In this document: piece after piece, positions 18,866 to 29,300 of the stretch
Position numbering within the stretch: the stretch's first letter is position 1
Layout: every line of letters starts with the position of its first letter
IMG/VR virus record: IMGVR_UViG_3300042924_003416
Span: 21,774-85,773 of that record
DNA length: 64,000 bases
Direction: 5' to 3' (one strand)
Source of the DNA: a virus
The notes under the pieces: generated by a model
Told to the model about the DNA's origin: nothing
Database searches by the model: none
What the model saw: only the letters and a program-made list of their open reading frames with translations
Position numbers and translations under genes: made by a program

Positions 18866-21800
18866 ATGGCAGAAGAAACAATAGGTGGTGCTGAAAATTT
18901 AGAAAGTCAACCATCTGCTTTTGATCAATTACTAGCAAAAAGTGATATGTTAAATCCAGCAAGGATTGAACAACCTATGGCTCCAAAAGTTAATTGGCAA
19001 GATAACTTTGTTAACCCAACTAATTATATAAAAGATAATACTGCAGGTGTATCTCCTAACTATCCTCCTTCAGAAGTAAAAGCTGCACAAAGAAGTGGTG
19101 CAATGGGTGGTAGTTTTGAAGCAATCCTAGATAAAGGGATGGCTAAAATTAATGGTATGTCTGACGTAGGTTCATATGCAGAACCTTATGCATATGATAC
19201 ATCTCCTAAAGGTACATTTAGAGATAGATACAAAGGATATGGTCAAGAAACATTTAATAAAATTGGATTTCATCCACTTATAGATAATGAAACTTGGTTT
19301 AATCAGAATACTACATTTGGTGATGATTTAAAAAGATGGTCAACTAATTCTCTTTGGCCAATGGTTTCTAAAGGATTTATGGATCCTATTAAATCATATC
19401 AAAGTATAATGAATGGTGATGGTCTTTTCAATGCAGATGAACAAAGTGCAAGAGACTATGAATATTATAATGCAATTGGTGCATCAACTAAAGGTGGTCT
19501 AGGTGGGTTTACTGTAAACTTACTTAACTCTGCATCTTATTCTATGGGTATCTTACTTGAAGGTGCTGTAGAAGGAGCACTAATTGGAGGAATGTTTAGT
19601 GGTGGTAATCCAACTGCTGGTGCATTAGAAGGAGGTGCTGCATTTGCAAGAAAGTTAGGTAGTTTACCTAAGTCATTAATAGATGCTACAAAAGCAACTG
19701 GTAAGTTACTTTCTAGTGTAAAAAATTATTCCAACTTAGCAAAAGCAAAAGAACTATATAAATCTGCCGGCTCAAGTTTTGGAAATTTTATAAATCCATT
19801 ACATAATACATTTGAAGCATATCATCAATTAAAAAATACTGATAACATAACAAACCTTGCAAGAAGTTCTGCTACTGCAGGAGCACTTTGGCATGATATG
19901 ATGTCTATGAACCTAGCACTTTCAGAAGGTAAACTTGAAGGTGGTTTTACAAGATATCAAGGATATGATAAATTATATAATGAATTTATGGCTGATCCTA
20001 AGAATGGGGGTAAACCTCCTTCATTAGAAGAGCAAGAGTCAATGATGAGACAGGCATCTAAAGGTGCATGGTTAAATACTACTCTTAACACAGGCCTTAT
20101 ATTTCTTAGTAATAAAATAGCATTCCCATCTATTACAAATGCAAGTTTTCTAAAAGGAGTTCCTAAGTTTGCTTTTGGTAAAGTTGTTGGTAATGTTGGA
20201 AAAGAGTATCAAATATTATTTGATCCTGGTAAAAAAGCTTTAGAAGGTGTATTTGCAAAACAAAAAATAAGTTTTGGAAATGCAATTAAATCATTAGCAA
20301 AACCAGCAACATATGGTAAAGTAGGTTTAAACTATTTTAAAGCCAATGTTGTTGAAGGTGGTCAAGAAGTTTCTCAAGATGTATTACAAGAAGCAGTTCA
20401 AGATTATTATGTTCAATCTTATAAAAATAAAGATGCAAGAAATTATAGATACGGTGCTGGTTTATTAGGTAGTGCAATCAGTAAACAATGGAACACTCAA
20501 GGTCTTGAAACATTTCTTTCTGGTTTTTTAATGGGTAGTATATTACAAGCTCCTGGAAAAATTAAGAGTTATGCAACAATGGGGTATAATGATTACTTTA
20601 AAAAAGATGCAAGTTATCAAGAATATATAAAAGGTAGAGAACAAGTTGCTGATGATGTAGTAAATGAATTAAACACCATGTACAAAAGTGGTGATTATTT
20701 TTTTGATCCAAGAATTAATAACTATGCTAATCAAGCACTAGCTGCTAATGTAGTAGATGATCCAGATAGTCATACTACAAAAGAAATAAAAGATACTGAA
20801 TTTGCTGCTTTCCAATCAGCTGTACTTGGTTCATTACAAAGAGGAACATTTGATATGTTCTTAAATCATTATAAGGGTTATAAACAAGCAACTCCAGAAG
20901 ATATTGAACAAGCATGGAATTTAAAACCAGGTGAAGGTGTAAAAGCATTAGAAAGATTTGACAAAGCAATAGAAAATGCAGAAAAAATCCGTGATAGATG
21001 GAACACTGCAAAAGACAAAATGAAATTCATGGCAAATCTTGATGACTATGAAGAAGGTAGTGATGAGTATAAGATAGCTGAAATTTATAACAAAGCATAT
21101 AATCAGTCTTTATATAATTATGTTTTCTTACATAACTCATATGATGACAATGTCAATAGATTAGGTAAGCTGTATCAAAATCTTTCTTCTTTATCTGTAA
21201 TAAAAAATTCTACTTTCTCTGACTTTGTGGGGTTAGTTGATTCTAACAGACTGTCTCAAGAAATTGAAATGCTTAAAACAGAAGTAGAAAGTTTAGAAAG
21301 TTTTGGAACAACAGAAGCACTTACTGAAGCTGCAAGAAAAAGAGGATTATCTGAATTGTATTCAAAATTTCAAGAGAAACAAGAGGAACTTGTAGATTTG
21401 TTTGTAAACAAAAGTTTCCTTGACAATATTGTTAATGAAATAAAACAAGAAGATCCAGATCTTACTGATAATCAGGCTACTATAAAAGCAATTAATAAAG
21501 TAGTTGATGATTATGATCAAGGTAAAAGTAATGAGTTCATAGAATATAAAGAAGCATTTTCTGAATTACTTTATGGAATGGCTGAGACTCCTGAAAAGAA
21601 ACTAAAACTTGAGGAGGAAATACAAAATGTTGGTGGTATTGATGTTCTATTTGATGAACTTTTAGATACACATATTCTTAAAAATGAAAATGCAAGATTA
21701 ATTCAATATGTTAATACACTTGCAAATCCAAGAGAGTTCTATGAACACTTGATGAGAAACTTTAAGTTTATGAAAGACCTCTATGATAATAGAGAGGAAA

Positions 21801-24800
21801 CCATAAAGGAAATTGTAAATGGAGAAATTGAAGCAATTGAGAACAATACTTTATTAAATACATTAGCTGATCAAGGTATATACATTGATCTAGAGGAGTT
21901 TGCTAAGTGGGTTGAAAATAAAAGATACTTACCTGAAGAATTTTTTGATGTTAAAAATAAAAGAGTTATTACTAAAGGTTCTGTACTTTATCAAGACATA
22001 CTAGATATCTTTTTTAGAGCAGCACAACTTGCTGAAAAAAAACCGGCAGGTGATCCTTTAACTCAGAAACAATTACTTGATAAAAAAATTGAGGATCTTG
22101 AAAATGATAGAGGTATAGCTTTACAAAAAGAATTTGATAAGTATGTTGAAGCTTTTAAGAAAAGATATGGATTTACTCCAGAAGAATATGAAGCACAAGA
22201 AGAAGCAAGAGTTGCAGAAGAAGAAATTAGTGAAGAAGATAGAAAAGAAGCAGAAAGTTTAAAAAAGTTTCTTGAAAATGCTGCAGAAAAACTACAGTCA
22301 GATAATTATATTGAAGTACAAGCAGCAGCTGAAGCTGTTGTAGAGAGGATATTTGATAAAGAAGGAGAAAGAGCTCCAGAAGAGTTCTTTCAAGAACAAG
22401 TTGAAATTTATGAAAATGATCCTGAAAAAAATGCAGTAATCAGAGAACTGATTAAAAAGTTTGATAGTGAAGACATAGCTGATAATGTTGATGCAGCATT
22501 AAAATCTCAAATCTATGGAGAGGCTGTTGCTACTGCACTTAATTTAATAAATGAAACACTTAGTAAAACACCTGCAGCACCTACAATAGATGTAGAGAAT
22601 ACCAAAGAATACCTTGCATATCAAGAAGCAATTCAAGCTATCAATGATAAGTTTGATGCTCTTATTTCTGAGGTAAAAGAAACTTTTAGACAAAAAGGAG
22701 TAGATGAAAATACTCCAGATGAATATACTACTAAAACTGATTTTGAAGACTTTGATTTACCTTATCAAGAAGAAATAACAAATCTATTTGATCAGTATTT
22801 AGTAGATATATTAGGTGAGTCAATTGATATTAAAACCAAAGATCCTCTTGAATATGAAAGATTAAGAACAAACTGGTTGGAACAACAAACACCTTTGATT
22901 GCAAAGTTTAATCAACAAGCAAAAGAAATTGCTTTAGAAAAAGCAAGAAAACTTGCTGAACCACCTCAATTAAAATTTATTCCTGATCTTAAAATTAATG
23001 CTCAAACTACTACATATACTATAGCTTCTTTAATAAATAGATTTAAAAAGTTTTTAGAAAATGGAGAATATACTGATCCTAAGAGTAAAAAATTAATACA
23101 GTTAACTCCTGAAGATATTCAAAATATTAATGATGATATAGAATCATTAAATGGATATCTTAATGCAAGAGTAGCTGTAGCTGCACCAAGAAATATTGCA
23201 GAACAAACTATTGACATTATTCAAGAGTATGTGATTAACAAACAAAGTGAACTTGTTGATTTACTTGATGAAGACGGCAATGTAATAGGTAGAACTTTTA
23301 AAGACAGAGGTCCTGGAGATCCTGTTCCTGATCGTACTACTCAAGTAGCAGAAGAAATAGAGAATAGTTTAAAGGACAAAGATTCATTTGAGTATAGTCC
23401 AATTAAACCTCAAGTAGATGAAGAAGGGAATGTTTCACTTTCTCCTGTTGAAAGATTGTATAATCAGTTTTTTAAAGATCCTGAAATTGTCCCTGAAGAT
23501 CGTATTAGACTATTCATGGATGCATTTAAGAGAGAAGCATTTAGAGGTTGGAAAGAATTTAGATATCCTGAAAAACTTGAGGCAGTTGAAAATTCATTAA
23601 AGACTGTTGGTACATATGATGACTTAAGAAAAACTATAAGTAAATATGCATTTAAAGAATCAGCAGATGCTGGTGATTATGTTGATGGACTAATTAGAAT
23701 ATTCTTAACTCCTAATGCAGCTACAGCATCTAACTTTAGTGAGTTTACTCATGATTCTACTGTACAAATTAAAGGTCGTGATATTAAGGTATCAGATATA
23801 ATGTCTAGAAAAGCATTTGACAAATTGTTTTCTCCTGTTACTCCAACAAGTCCAGGTGGTATTATTACTAAGTTTAGACTAGGTATTGTAGATGGAACAT
23901 ACATGATTCTTTCTGAAAACGTAAAATTATTTGACAAGTCTTTAAGAAATGGTAAAGGTGTTACAGGTGAGGTAGATTTACTTCTTGTTAGAGAAGATGG
24001 TTCAGTAGCTATTGTAGATATTAAAACTAAATCTCTTAAAGAAAGAAAAGGTAAATTAGTTAGTGGTTGGAAAGACTTTGGTAATCCAGATGCTAAATAT
24101 GAAAGTTCAACATACTTTAGAGCTCAACAATCTATATACGGATATCAGTTTTATAATAATACAGCTATTACTCCTGATCTTAAACTAATGCCATTTGATA
24201 TGTTGCTTAGTAAAGAGAAGATAGGTTATATAGAAGATATAGATTTAGCAGAGATTCTTGAAGATGGTAAAGATACTATTGACTTAGAATACTTACCAGA
24301 GATAGAAAACTTTGGTATTCAAAAGATAACTCCAGAGATCAAAGCTCCAATTAAAAGAGAAGAAGTAGAAGCTAAAGTTGAAGAAGGTCTTCCTGAATCA
24401 GATCCTACAATGAACACATTAAAAGACAACTTAAACAAAGCTGTAATCTATAATGGTCGTTCAGGTAAACTAGTAAGAATGCCTGATGGTGGATTTGGTG
24501 TTGAAGTAATAACAAATGATGATATAACTACATTACAACTTACATTAGATACATTACAAGCCAATCTTGATATAGAAAAACAATATGGTTCAGAAGAATC
24601 TATTGCTGAATTAGAAAGAGATATCAAAAGAATATCTGATGCTATTGAATCTAATAAAGGTATTACAGAAATATTTCCATTACAAGAAAATCTAAATAAA
24701 GTTACTAATGGAGATGTTTCTTTTGATAAAGTGGGTCTTCAACTTGTAATACCAATTGATAAAGTAGGTCAGTTATCAACTGTTAAAGGCCAAGTCATTA

Positions 24801-26338
24801 ATGCATCTTTCTCTAATAAAGAAGAAACAATAGCTAGTATTAATGGTGTTAGATATGATGTATTACGTGATGCTTCAGGAAATATAACTACTCTTAGTTA
24901 TATGATTAATGATCAAGCAATTAGTAAACTAAACAAAGAAATCAAAGATATAAATGATAAGATTACTAAGTTACGTAATAATCAAGCTGTAGAAGAAACA
25001 GATGGAACAGTAAGTCGGAATTATAAACAAGATTCAATTATAACACGTATTGCTGATTTACAAAATCAAGTAAGAACTCTTACTGGTAAAAAGACATTTC
25101 TTTCAGAAACTAATAAGAAGATGTATTTATATGGTGAGAATGCTAATGATTATATATTTGCATTAAACAGATTACCTAATAACTTTCAAAGATTAACTAA
25201 AGAAAATACAAAAGCTCAAGAAACTCAAGATCTTAAATCTATTAGTAACTTATCATTGAGTACAGCTATTGCAGATACTATTACTGAAATACTATCAGAA
25301 AACTATCCTGCAGAATTAGATATGTTATTTGATGGTACTTTTGATTACAAGTTTAAAGCTAAACCAAAAATCAACAAGTGGATAGATACATCTATTGAAA
25401 AATTATATGCACTAGGTTATACTGTTATAAACAGAGGTGATCTAGTTGATGATATACAAAATCAAATTAATGCTTTGTTAGAATTAAAAAATGATCTAAC
25501 ATTAATTAAATTAACAAGAGAACGTAAAATTAAAAATTATGCAGAAGTCAGAAAAATCTTTACAGAAGGACAACGAGTACAGGAAGGGACTAGTGTACCT
25601 AAGAATGAAAGGACTACCAGAGGAAAAACAGAAGGAGTTCCTAGACAAGCTACAAGAGAGGAACTTAAAGACCTTGTCAAACAAGCAAGAGAAGAAATCT
25701 TAACTGATGTTTTTGATGAACCAGTAGTATTTGAAGAAGTAGGTACTCTTAGTGAAGCTATGTTAAACGATATAGGTACTATAGAAAATATAGCTAAATT
25801 AAATACTATAGAATTAATCTATCAAAAAGCATTTTTAGAGGCACAAGAAAGAGGAGAGGATGCAACTGAACTTACTAAATCATATAAGAAAAGATTGCAA
25901 GAATTAAAAACAATTAATGCTGTTTCAAATGTAGAAATTGGAGAGTATCTTATCAGTAAAAATCCTATCTTTACAGATATTTCTGGAGAAATAGTACAAG
26001 TAGTAGATATTTTTGATATATATGAAGAAGAAGTTGCTTATCCTCCAGGAACTCAAAGTACTGTTACTTTAAAGAATATTAAAACCGGAGAAGTTAAAGA
26101 ATTTACAGACGCATTCTTTGCAGAAAATTTTGAAAAAACAACTATGGAAGCAACACAACCAGAACCAGAAGTAGAATTAACACCAGTAGATATAGAAGAT
26201 TCTAAAGAGTCAAAAGATACTATTGATGATTTAATTAAAAATGGACAAGATGCTATTGCTGAAGCTAAAGAAAAAGCAAAAACATCAGATAGTCAATCAA
26301 GATGGAATAAATTAGGAAACAACTCAAAATTTTGTTAA
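18866..26338 (+). CDS. Giant multidomain protein with embedded PD-(D/E)XK nuclease domain, 2490 aa
   Basis: This is the first of three adjacent giant proteins of the virion transcription block. Residues about 100-560 contain Gly-rich apolar stretches (around ILLEGAVEGALIGGMFSGG), which could be membrane-active. Residues about 600-1500 are Glu/Lys-rich and helical. A restriction-endonuclease-like core is visible at residues about 1690-1760: GEVDLLL with D1704, then AIVDIKTKS with D1718 and K1720, then YFRAQQSIYGYQ, as in RecB/Cas4-type nucleases. It could process host or phage DNA at entry. The C-terminal part is again helical and acidic and ends NNSKFC. The next gene starts after a single base. 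The nuclease call is from motif spacing. The rest I cannot assign. It may form part of the virion RNA polymerase complex. Confidence 0.7.
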   Translation: MAEETIGGAENLESQPSAFDQLLAKSDMLNPARIEQPMAPKVNWQDNFVNPTNYIKDNTAGVSPNYPPSEVKAAQRSGAMGGSFEAILDKGMAKINGMSDVGSYAEPYAYDTSPKGTFRDRYKGYGQETFNKIGFHPLIDNETWFNQNTTFGDDLKRWSTNSLWPMVSKGFMDPIKSYQSIMNGDGLFNADEQSARDYEYYNAIGASTKGGLGGFTVNLLNSASYSMGILLEGAVEGALIGGMFSGGNPTAGALEGGAAFARKLGSLPKSLIDATKATGKLLSSVKNYSNLAKAKELYKSAGSSFGNFINPLHNTFEAYHQLKNTDNITNLARSSATAGALWHDMMSMNLALSEGKLEGGFTRYQGYDKLYNEFMADPKNGGKPPSLEEQESMMRQASKGAWLNTTLNTGLIFLSNKIAFPSITNASFLKGVPKFAFGKVVGNVGKEYQILFDPGKKALEGVFAKQKISFGNAIKSLAKPATYGKVGLNYFKANVVEGGQEVSQDVLQEAVQDYYVQSYKNKDARNYRYGAGLLGSAISKQWNTQGLETFLSGFLMGSILQAPGKIKSYATMGYNDYFKKDASYQEYIKGREQVADDVVNELNTMYKSGDYFFDPRINNYANQALAANVVDDPDSHTTKEIKDTEFAAFQSAVLGSLQRGTFDMFLNHYKGYKQATPEDIEQAWNLKPGEGVKALERFDKAIENAEKIRDRWNTAKDKMKFMANLDDYEEGSDEYKIAEIYNKAYNQSLYNYVFLHNSYDDNVNRLGKLYQNLSSLSVIKNSTFSDFVGLVDSNRLSQEIEMLKTEVESLESFGTTEALTEAARKRGLSELYSKFQEKQEELVDLFVNKSFLDNIVNEIKQEDPDLTDNQATIKAINKVVDDYDQGKSNEFIEYKEAFSELLYGMAETPEKKLKLEEEIQNVGGIDVLFDELLDTHILKNENARLIQYVNTLANPREFYEHLMRNFKFMKDLYDNREETIKEIVNGEIEAIENNTLLNTLADQGIYIDLEEFAKWVENKRYLPEEFFDVKNKRVITKGSVLYQDILDIFFRAAQLAEKKPAGDPLTQKQLLDKKIEDLENDRGIALQKEFDKYVEAFKKRYGFTPEEYEAQEEARVAEEEISEEDRKEAESLKKFLENAAEKLQSDNYIEVQAAAEAVVERIFDKEGERAPEEFFQEQVEIYENDPEKNAVIRELIKKFDSEDIADNVDAALKSQIYGEAVATALNLINETLSKTPAAPTIDVENTKEYLAYQEAIQAINDKFDALISEVKETFRQKGVDENTPDEYTTKTDFEDFDLPYQEEITNLFDQYLVDILGESIDIKTKDPLEYERLRTNWLEQQTPLIAKFNQQAKEIALEKARKLAEPPQLKFIPDLKINAQTTTYTIASLINRFKKFLENGEYTDPKSKKLIQLTPEDIQNINDDIESLNGYLNARVAVAAPRNIAEQTIDIIQEYVINKQSELVDLLDEDGNVIGRTFKDRGPGDPVPDRTTQVAEEIENSLKDKDSFEYSPIKPQVDEEGNVSLSPVERLYNQFFKDPEIVPEDRIRLFMDAFKREAFRGWKEFRYPEKLEAVENSLKTVGTYDDLRKTISKYAFKESADAGDYVDGLIRIFLTPNAATASNFSEFTHDSTVQIKGRDIKVSDIMSRKAFDKLFSPVTPTSPGGIITKFRLGIVDGTYMILSENVKLFDKSLRNGKGVTGEVDLLLVREDGSVAIVDIKTKSLKERKGKLVSGWKDFGNPDAKYESSTYFRAQQSIYGYQFYNNTAITPDLKLMPFDMLLSKEKIGYIEDIDLAEILEDGKDTIDLEYLPEIENFGIQKITPEIKAPIKREEVEAKVEEGLPESDPTMNTLKDNLNKAVIYNGRSGKLVRMPDGGFGVEVITNDDITTLQLTLDTLQANLDIEKQYGSEESIAELERDIKRISDAIESNKGITEIFPLQENLNKVTNGDVSFDKVGLQLVIPIDKVGQLSTVKGQVINASFSNKEETIASINGVRYDVLRDASGNITTLSYMINDQAISKLNKEIKDINDKITKLRNNQAVEETDGTVSRNYKQDSIITRIADLQNQVRTLTGKKTFLSETNKKMYLYGENANDYIFALNRLPNNFQRLTKENTKAQETQDLKSISNLSLSTAIADTITEILSENYPAELDMLFDGTFDYKFKAKPKINKWIDTSIEKLYALGYTVINRGDLVDDIQNQINALLELKNDLTLIKLTRERKIKNYAEVRKIFTEGQRVQEGTSVPKNERTTRGKTEGVPRQATREELKDLVKQAREEILTDVFDEPVVFEEVGTLSEAMLNDIGTIENIAKLNTIELIYQKAFLEAQERGEDATELTKSYKKRLQELKTINAVSNVEIGEYLISKNPIFTDISGEIVQVVDIFDIYEEEVAYPPGTQSTVTLKNIKTGEVKEFTDAFFAENFEKTTMEATQPEPEVELTPVDIEDSKESKDTIDDLIKNGQDAIAEAKEKAKTSDSQSRWNKLGNNSKFC

Positions 26339-26339
26339 A

Positions 26340-29300
26340 ATGGCATGTAAACTAGATAAAGATCAAGTATTAGATCTTTATGAAGCACTTTATGGAGAAG
26401 TAGCAGATAGATTAAAAGACTCATCGTTACCTCCTGTTGATTTAAATCAATTAGTACAATCAGCATATGCTGTTGTAAAACTTAATTCTGAAGATCAAGT
26501 AAAGGCTATGTTATATGCACAGGCTGTTCCTGATGTATTTCATTTAGTAACACAAGACACAGAAGTAAATGATTATTTAGTTGATAATAATTTTGACTTT
26601 ACTGGTCTTGCAAAAATGAGAAAACAGTTTGCTGATCTTGCTGAAGTTGGTAAAACTGTTGCAACTAAAAAAAAGAGCAAGGACGAAATTGATTCTGAAA
26701 TAAAAGATACAAATAAAACTAAAAAAGATTTTGTACCTAAGATTGATATTGATAACGAAACACTTTGGTCATATAATGAATACAATGGTGCTAAAGTTAC
26801 TAGTGCATGGACTACATCTATTCAAATTGCCTACTCTGAAAATCCTGAAGAAGTATCTGAAGAAGACAGGAATAAAATTGATCCAGAAAAAATACTTTTT
26901 AGTGATGTAATAAAAGCTATATCTCAAATATCTAAAGATAGAGTTGGTACTGAAGATATACAATATCAAGGTAAAACAATTGCACTTACTGCTCAGTTAA
27001 CTAGAAGTGTTCCAAAAGAACTTCTTGTACAAAATGATAGAGATCATTTAGAAAAATATCCAAATACTAATGGTGTAATTGCAATTCTTACTGATGAGAA
27101 AGGTAACAATTTATACTTTAAACCAGATGGTTCTTTGACTGATAACCCATCTGAGGGTAGGATAGTGTATCAATATTTACGTAGAGTAAATCTTGTAGAT
27201 GGTAAATTACTGCTTTCTAATAGAAGTAACAGATTATATAATTTAGTTGATCCAGTTAAAATAGCTGAAAGACAAAGAGATCAAATAGTTGAAGCTAAAG
27301 GAGAAGTTACTGAAACACAGTTTAAACAACTTGTAAAAGATATTGCTGCCCGTCAAGAAAAAGAACTAAATGATTTATATCAACTTAGAACATTACTAGA
27401 ATCATCGGAACAAAATCTACAATTAACTCTTCCTATTACAGGAGGAACATTTGGTATTCCAACAACATCAGTTAAAACTGTAACTTTAGAAGAGGCTGGA
27501 GTAACTGAAACTGATTTAAAAAGTTATACTCCAATTACTACTGGTGAAAAAAAGGGTCTACAATACATTATTGTAAACAAACAAAAAGCCGGTGGTCTTA
27601 CAGTTAGTCAACAGTTATTTTTACAACGATCAGATATAGATCCTGAATTAGCAGATAAAATTGCTACTATCTTAACTACCACAGTTGAGTTAAAAGGTAG
27701 ACAACTTTCTCCAGATGAAAGAAAATCATACTTTGAAATCTTTATTAATAATGCTCGTGCAAAAAAATCTAATACAAACCGTGATAGAATTCAAGCTAAA
27801 GTATTGACAATTAATAATCAAAAGACATTAGTTGTAGAAATAAATGGTAAAAAAATTGATGATGCTATTCTTTATACTGAAGAAGGTAAACAAATGATTT
27901 TAAATCATTTACTTGCAGCTAGACCTAAGAAAGTTAGTAAAGGTAAAGAAGAAGGTTCTAATGGATATTGGCCAGCAAATGTTCAATACAATAATAAATA
28001 TAGAAACACTACATTCACTGATTATACAATTGAGGATGGTAAGATTATTAGTACAAGTAGAAAATACTTTGATGTAATTAAACCTTATGTAAAGATTACA
28101 TATACAGATGAGGTATTAGCACAAGAAAAAGGTATTAATGCATATCTTAATTATGTTATCCCAGAAGGAACAATTGAGTATGAAGGATATATACCTGTAG
28201 GAAGACCTAAACCAAAAGCTGAACCTGAAAAGAAAACTAAAAAGGATAAAGAAGAAACTAAAAAAGCTCCTAAAAAACAAGCAAGAACTAAACCTGTAAC
28301 TACTGGTGCATCAAAAGAAGTGTCTGCATATGAGATTTCTATGAAGAAACAAATTAAAGATGCAGGTGGAAAAGTTGAAGGTTATAAAACTAGAATGAAG
28401 GTTGCTGATTTAGCTGAAGCAGTTGGGTTAACTGAAAAACAAATAACTGAGTTTAGGTCTATTGCATTAGAAGCTACTGCTGATACTAAGACTACAGTAA
28501 AACCAGAACCATTAACAGCACCAGAAGTTAAAGAAGTTAATATACAAAGTAATCCTTCTACTAGAATAACATTAGTAGATGATATTATTAATGGTTCTTC
28601 TAACTCGGCTTTTTATAAAAGAGATAAACTTAACAGAGATAAACTCCGTAATAAGTTTCTTGATAAAGTATTTACTTCAAAATCAGATAGAGCTGCAGCA
28701 GAAAAATGGTGGAATAATTCTCCATTAAGTAAGTTCATTTCTCTTGAAAGAATTACTGAAGTAGTGAACTCTGATGCATTTGCAACATGGTCAGGTTATG
28801 GTATTACATTATATGAAGCTGATGGTGGGACATCTGTAGATTTATACCATGAAGCATGGCATGGATTCTCTCAACTATTACTTACTAAAGATGAGAAAGT
28901 AAAACTTTATGAAGAAATACAAAGTCTTCCTAAATATAAAGGAAAAAGTTTCTTTGATATAGAAGAAGATTTAGCTGAAGAGTTTAGAGGGTATGCAAAA
29001 TCTAAAGGTAAAAAAGCAACTCGTGGTTTCTTAGGTAAAATCTTTGATAAGATTTATCAGTTTATACAAAAGCTTTTTGGAAAAACTACTAAGAAAGAAG
29101 TAGCAACAAAACTTCAAGATATTGAATCTGTCAAAGAATTATTTGACAAACTATACAGAGCCTCTGAAAATCCAGAGATTCTATCTAATCTAAAACCTTC
29201 TATGGATAATGTAATGTTTGGGAAACTAAATAGAAGCAAAGTCATCAATGATAATTTTACATTAGAAGAGTCTAAAGAAATTGCAGATGCTATAGATAGT

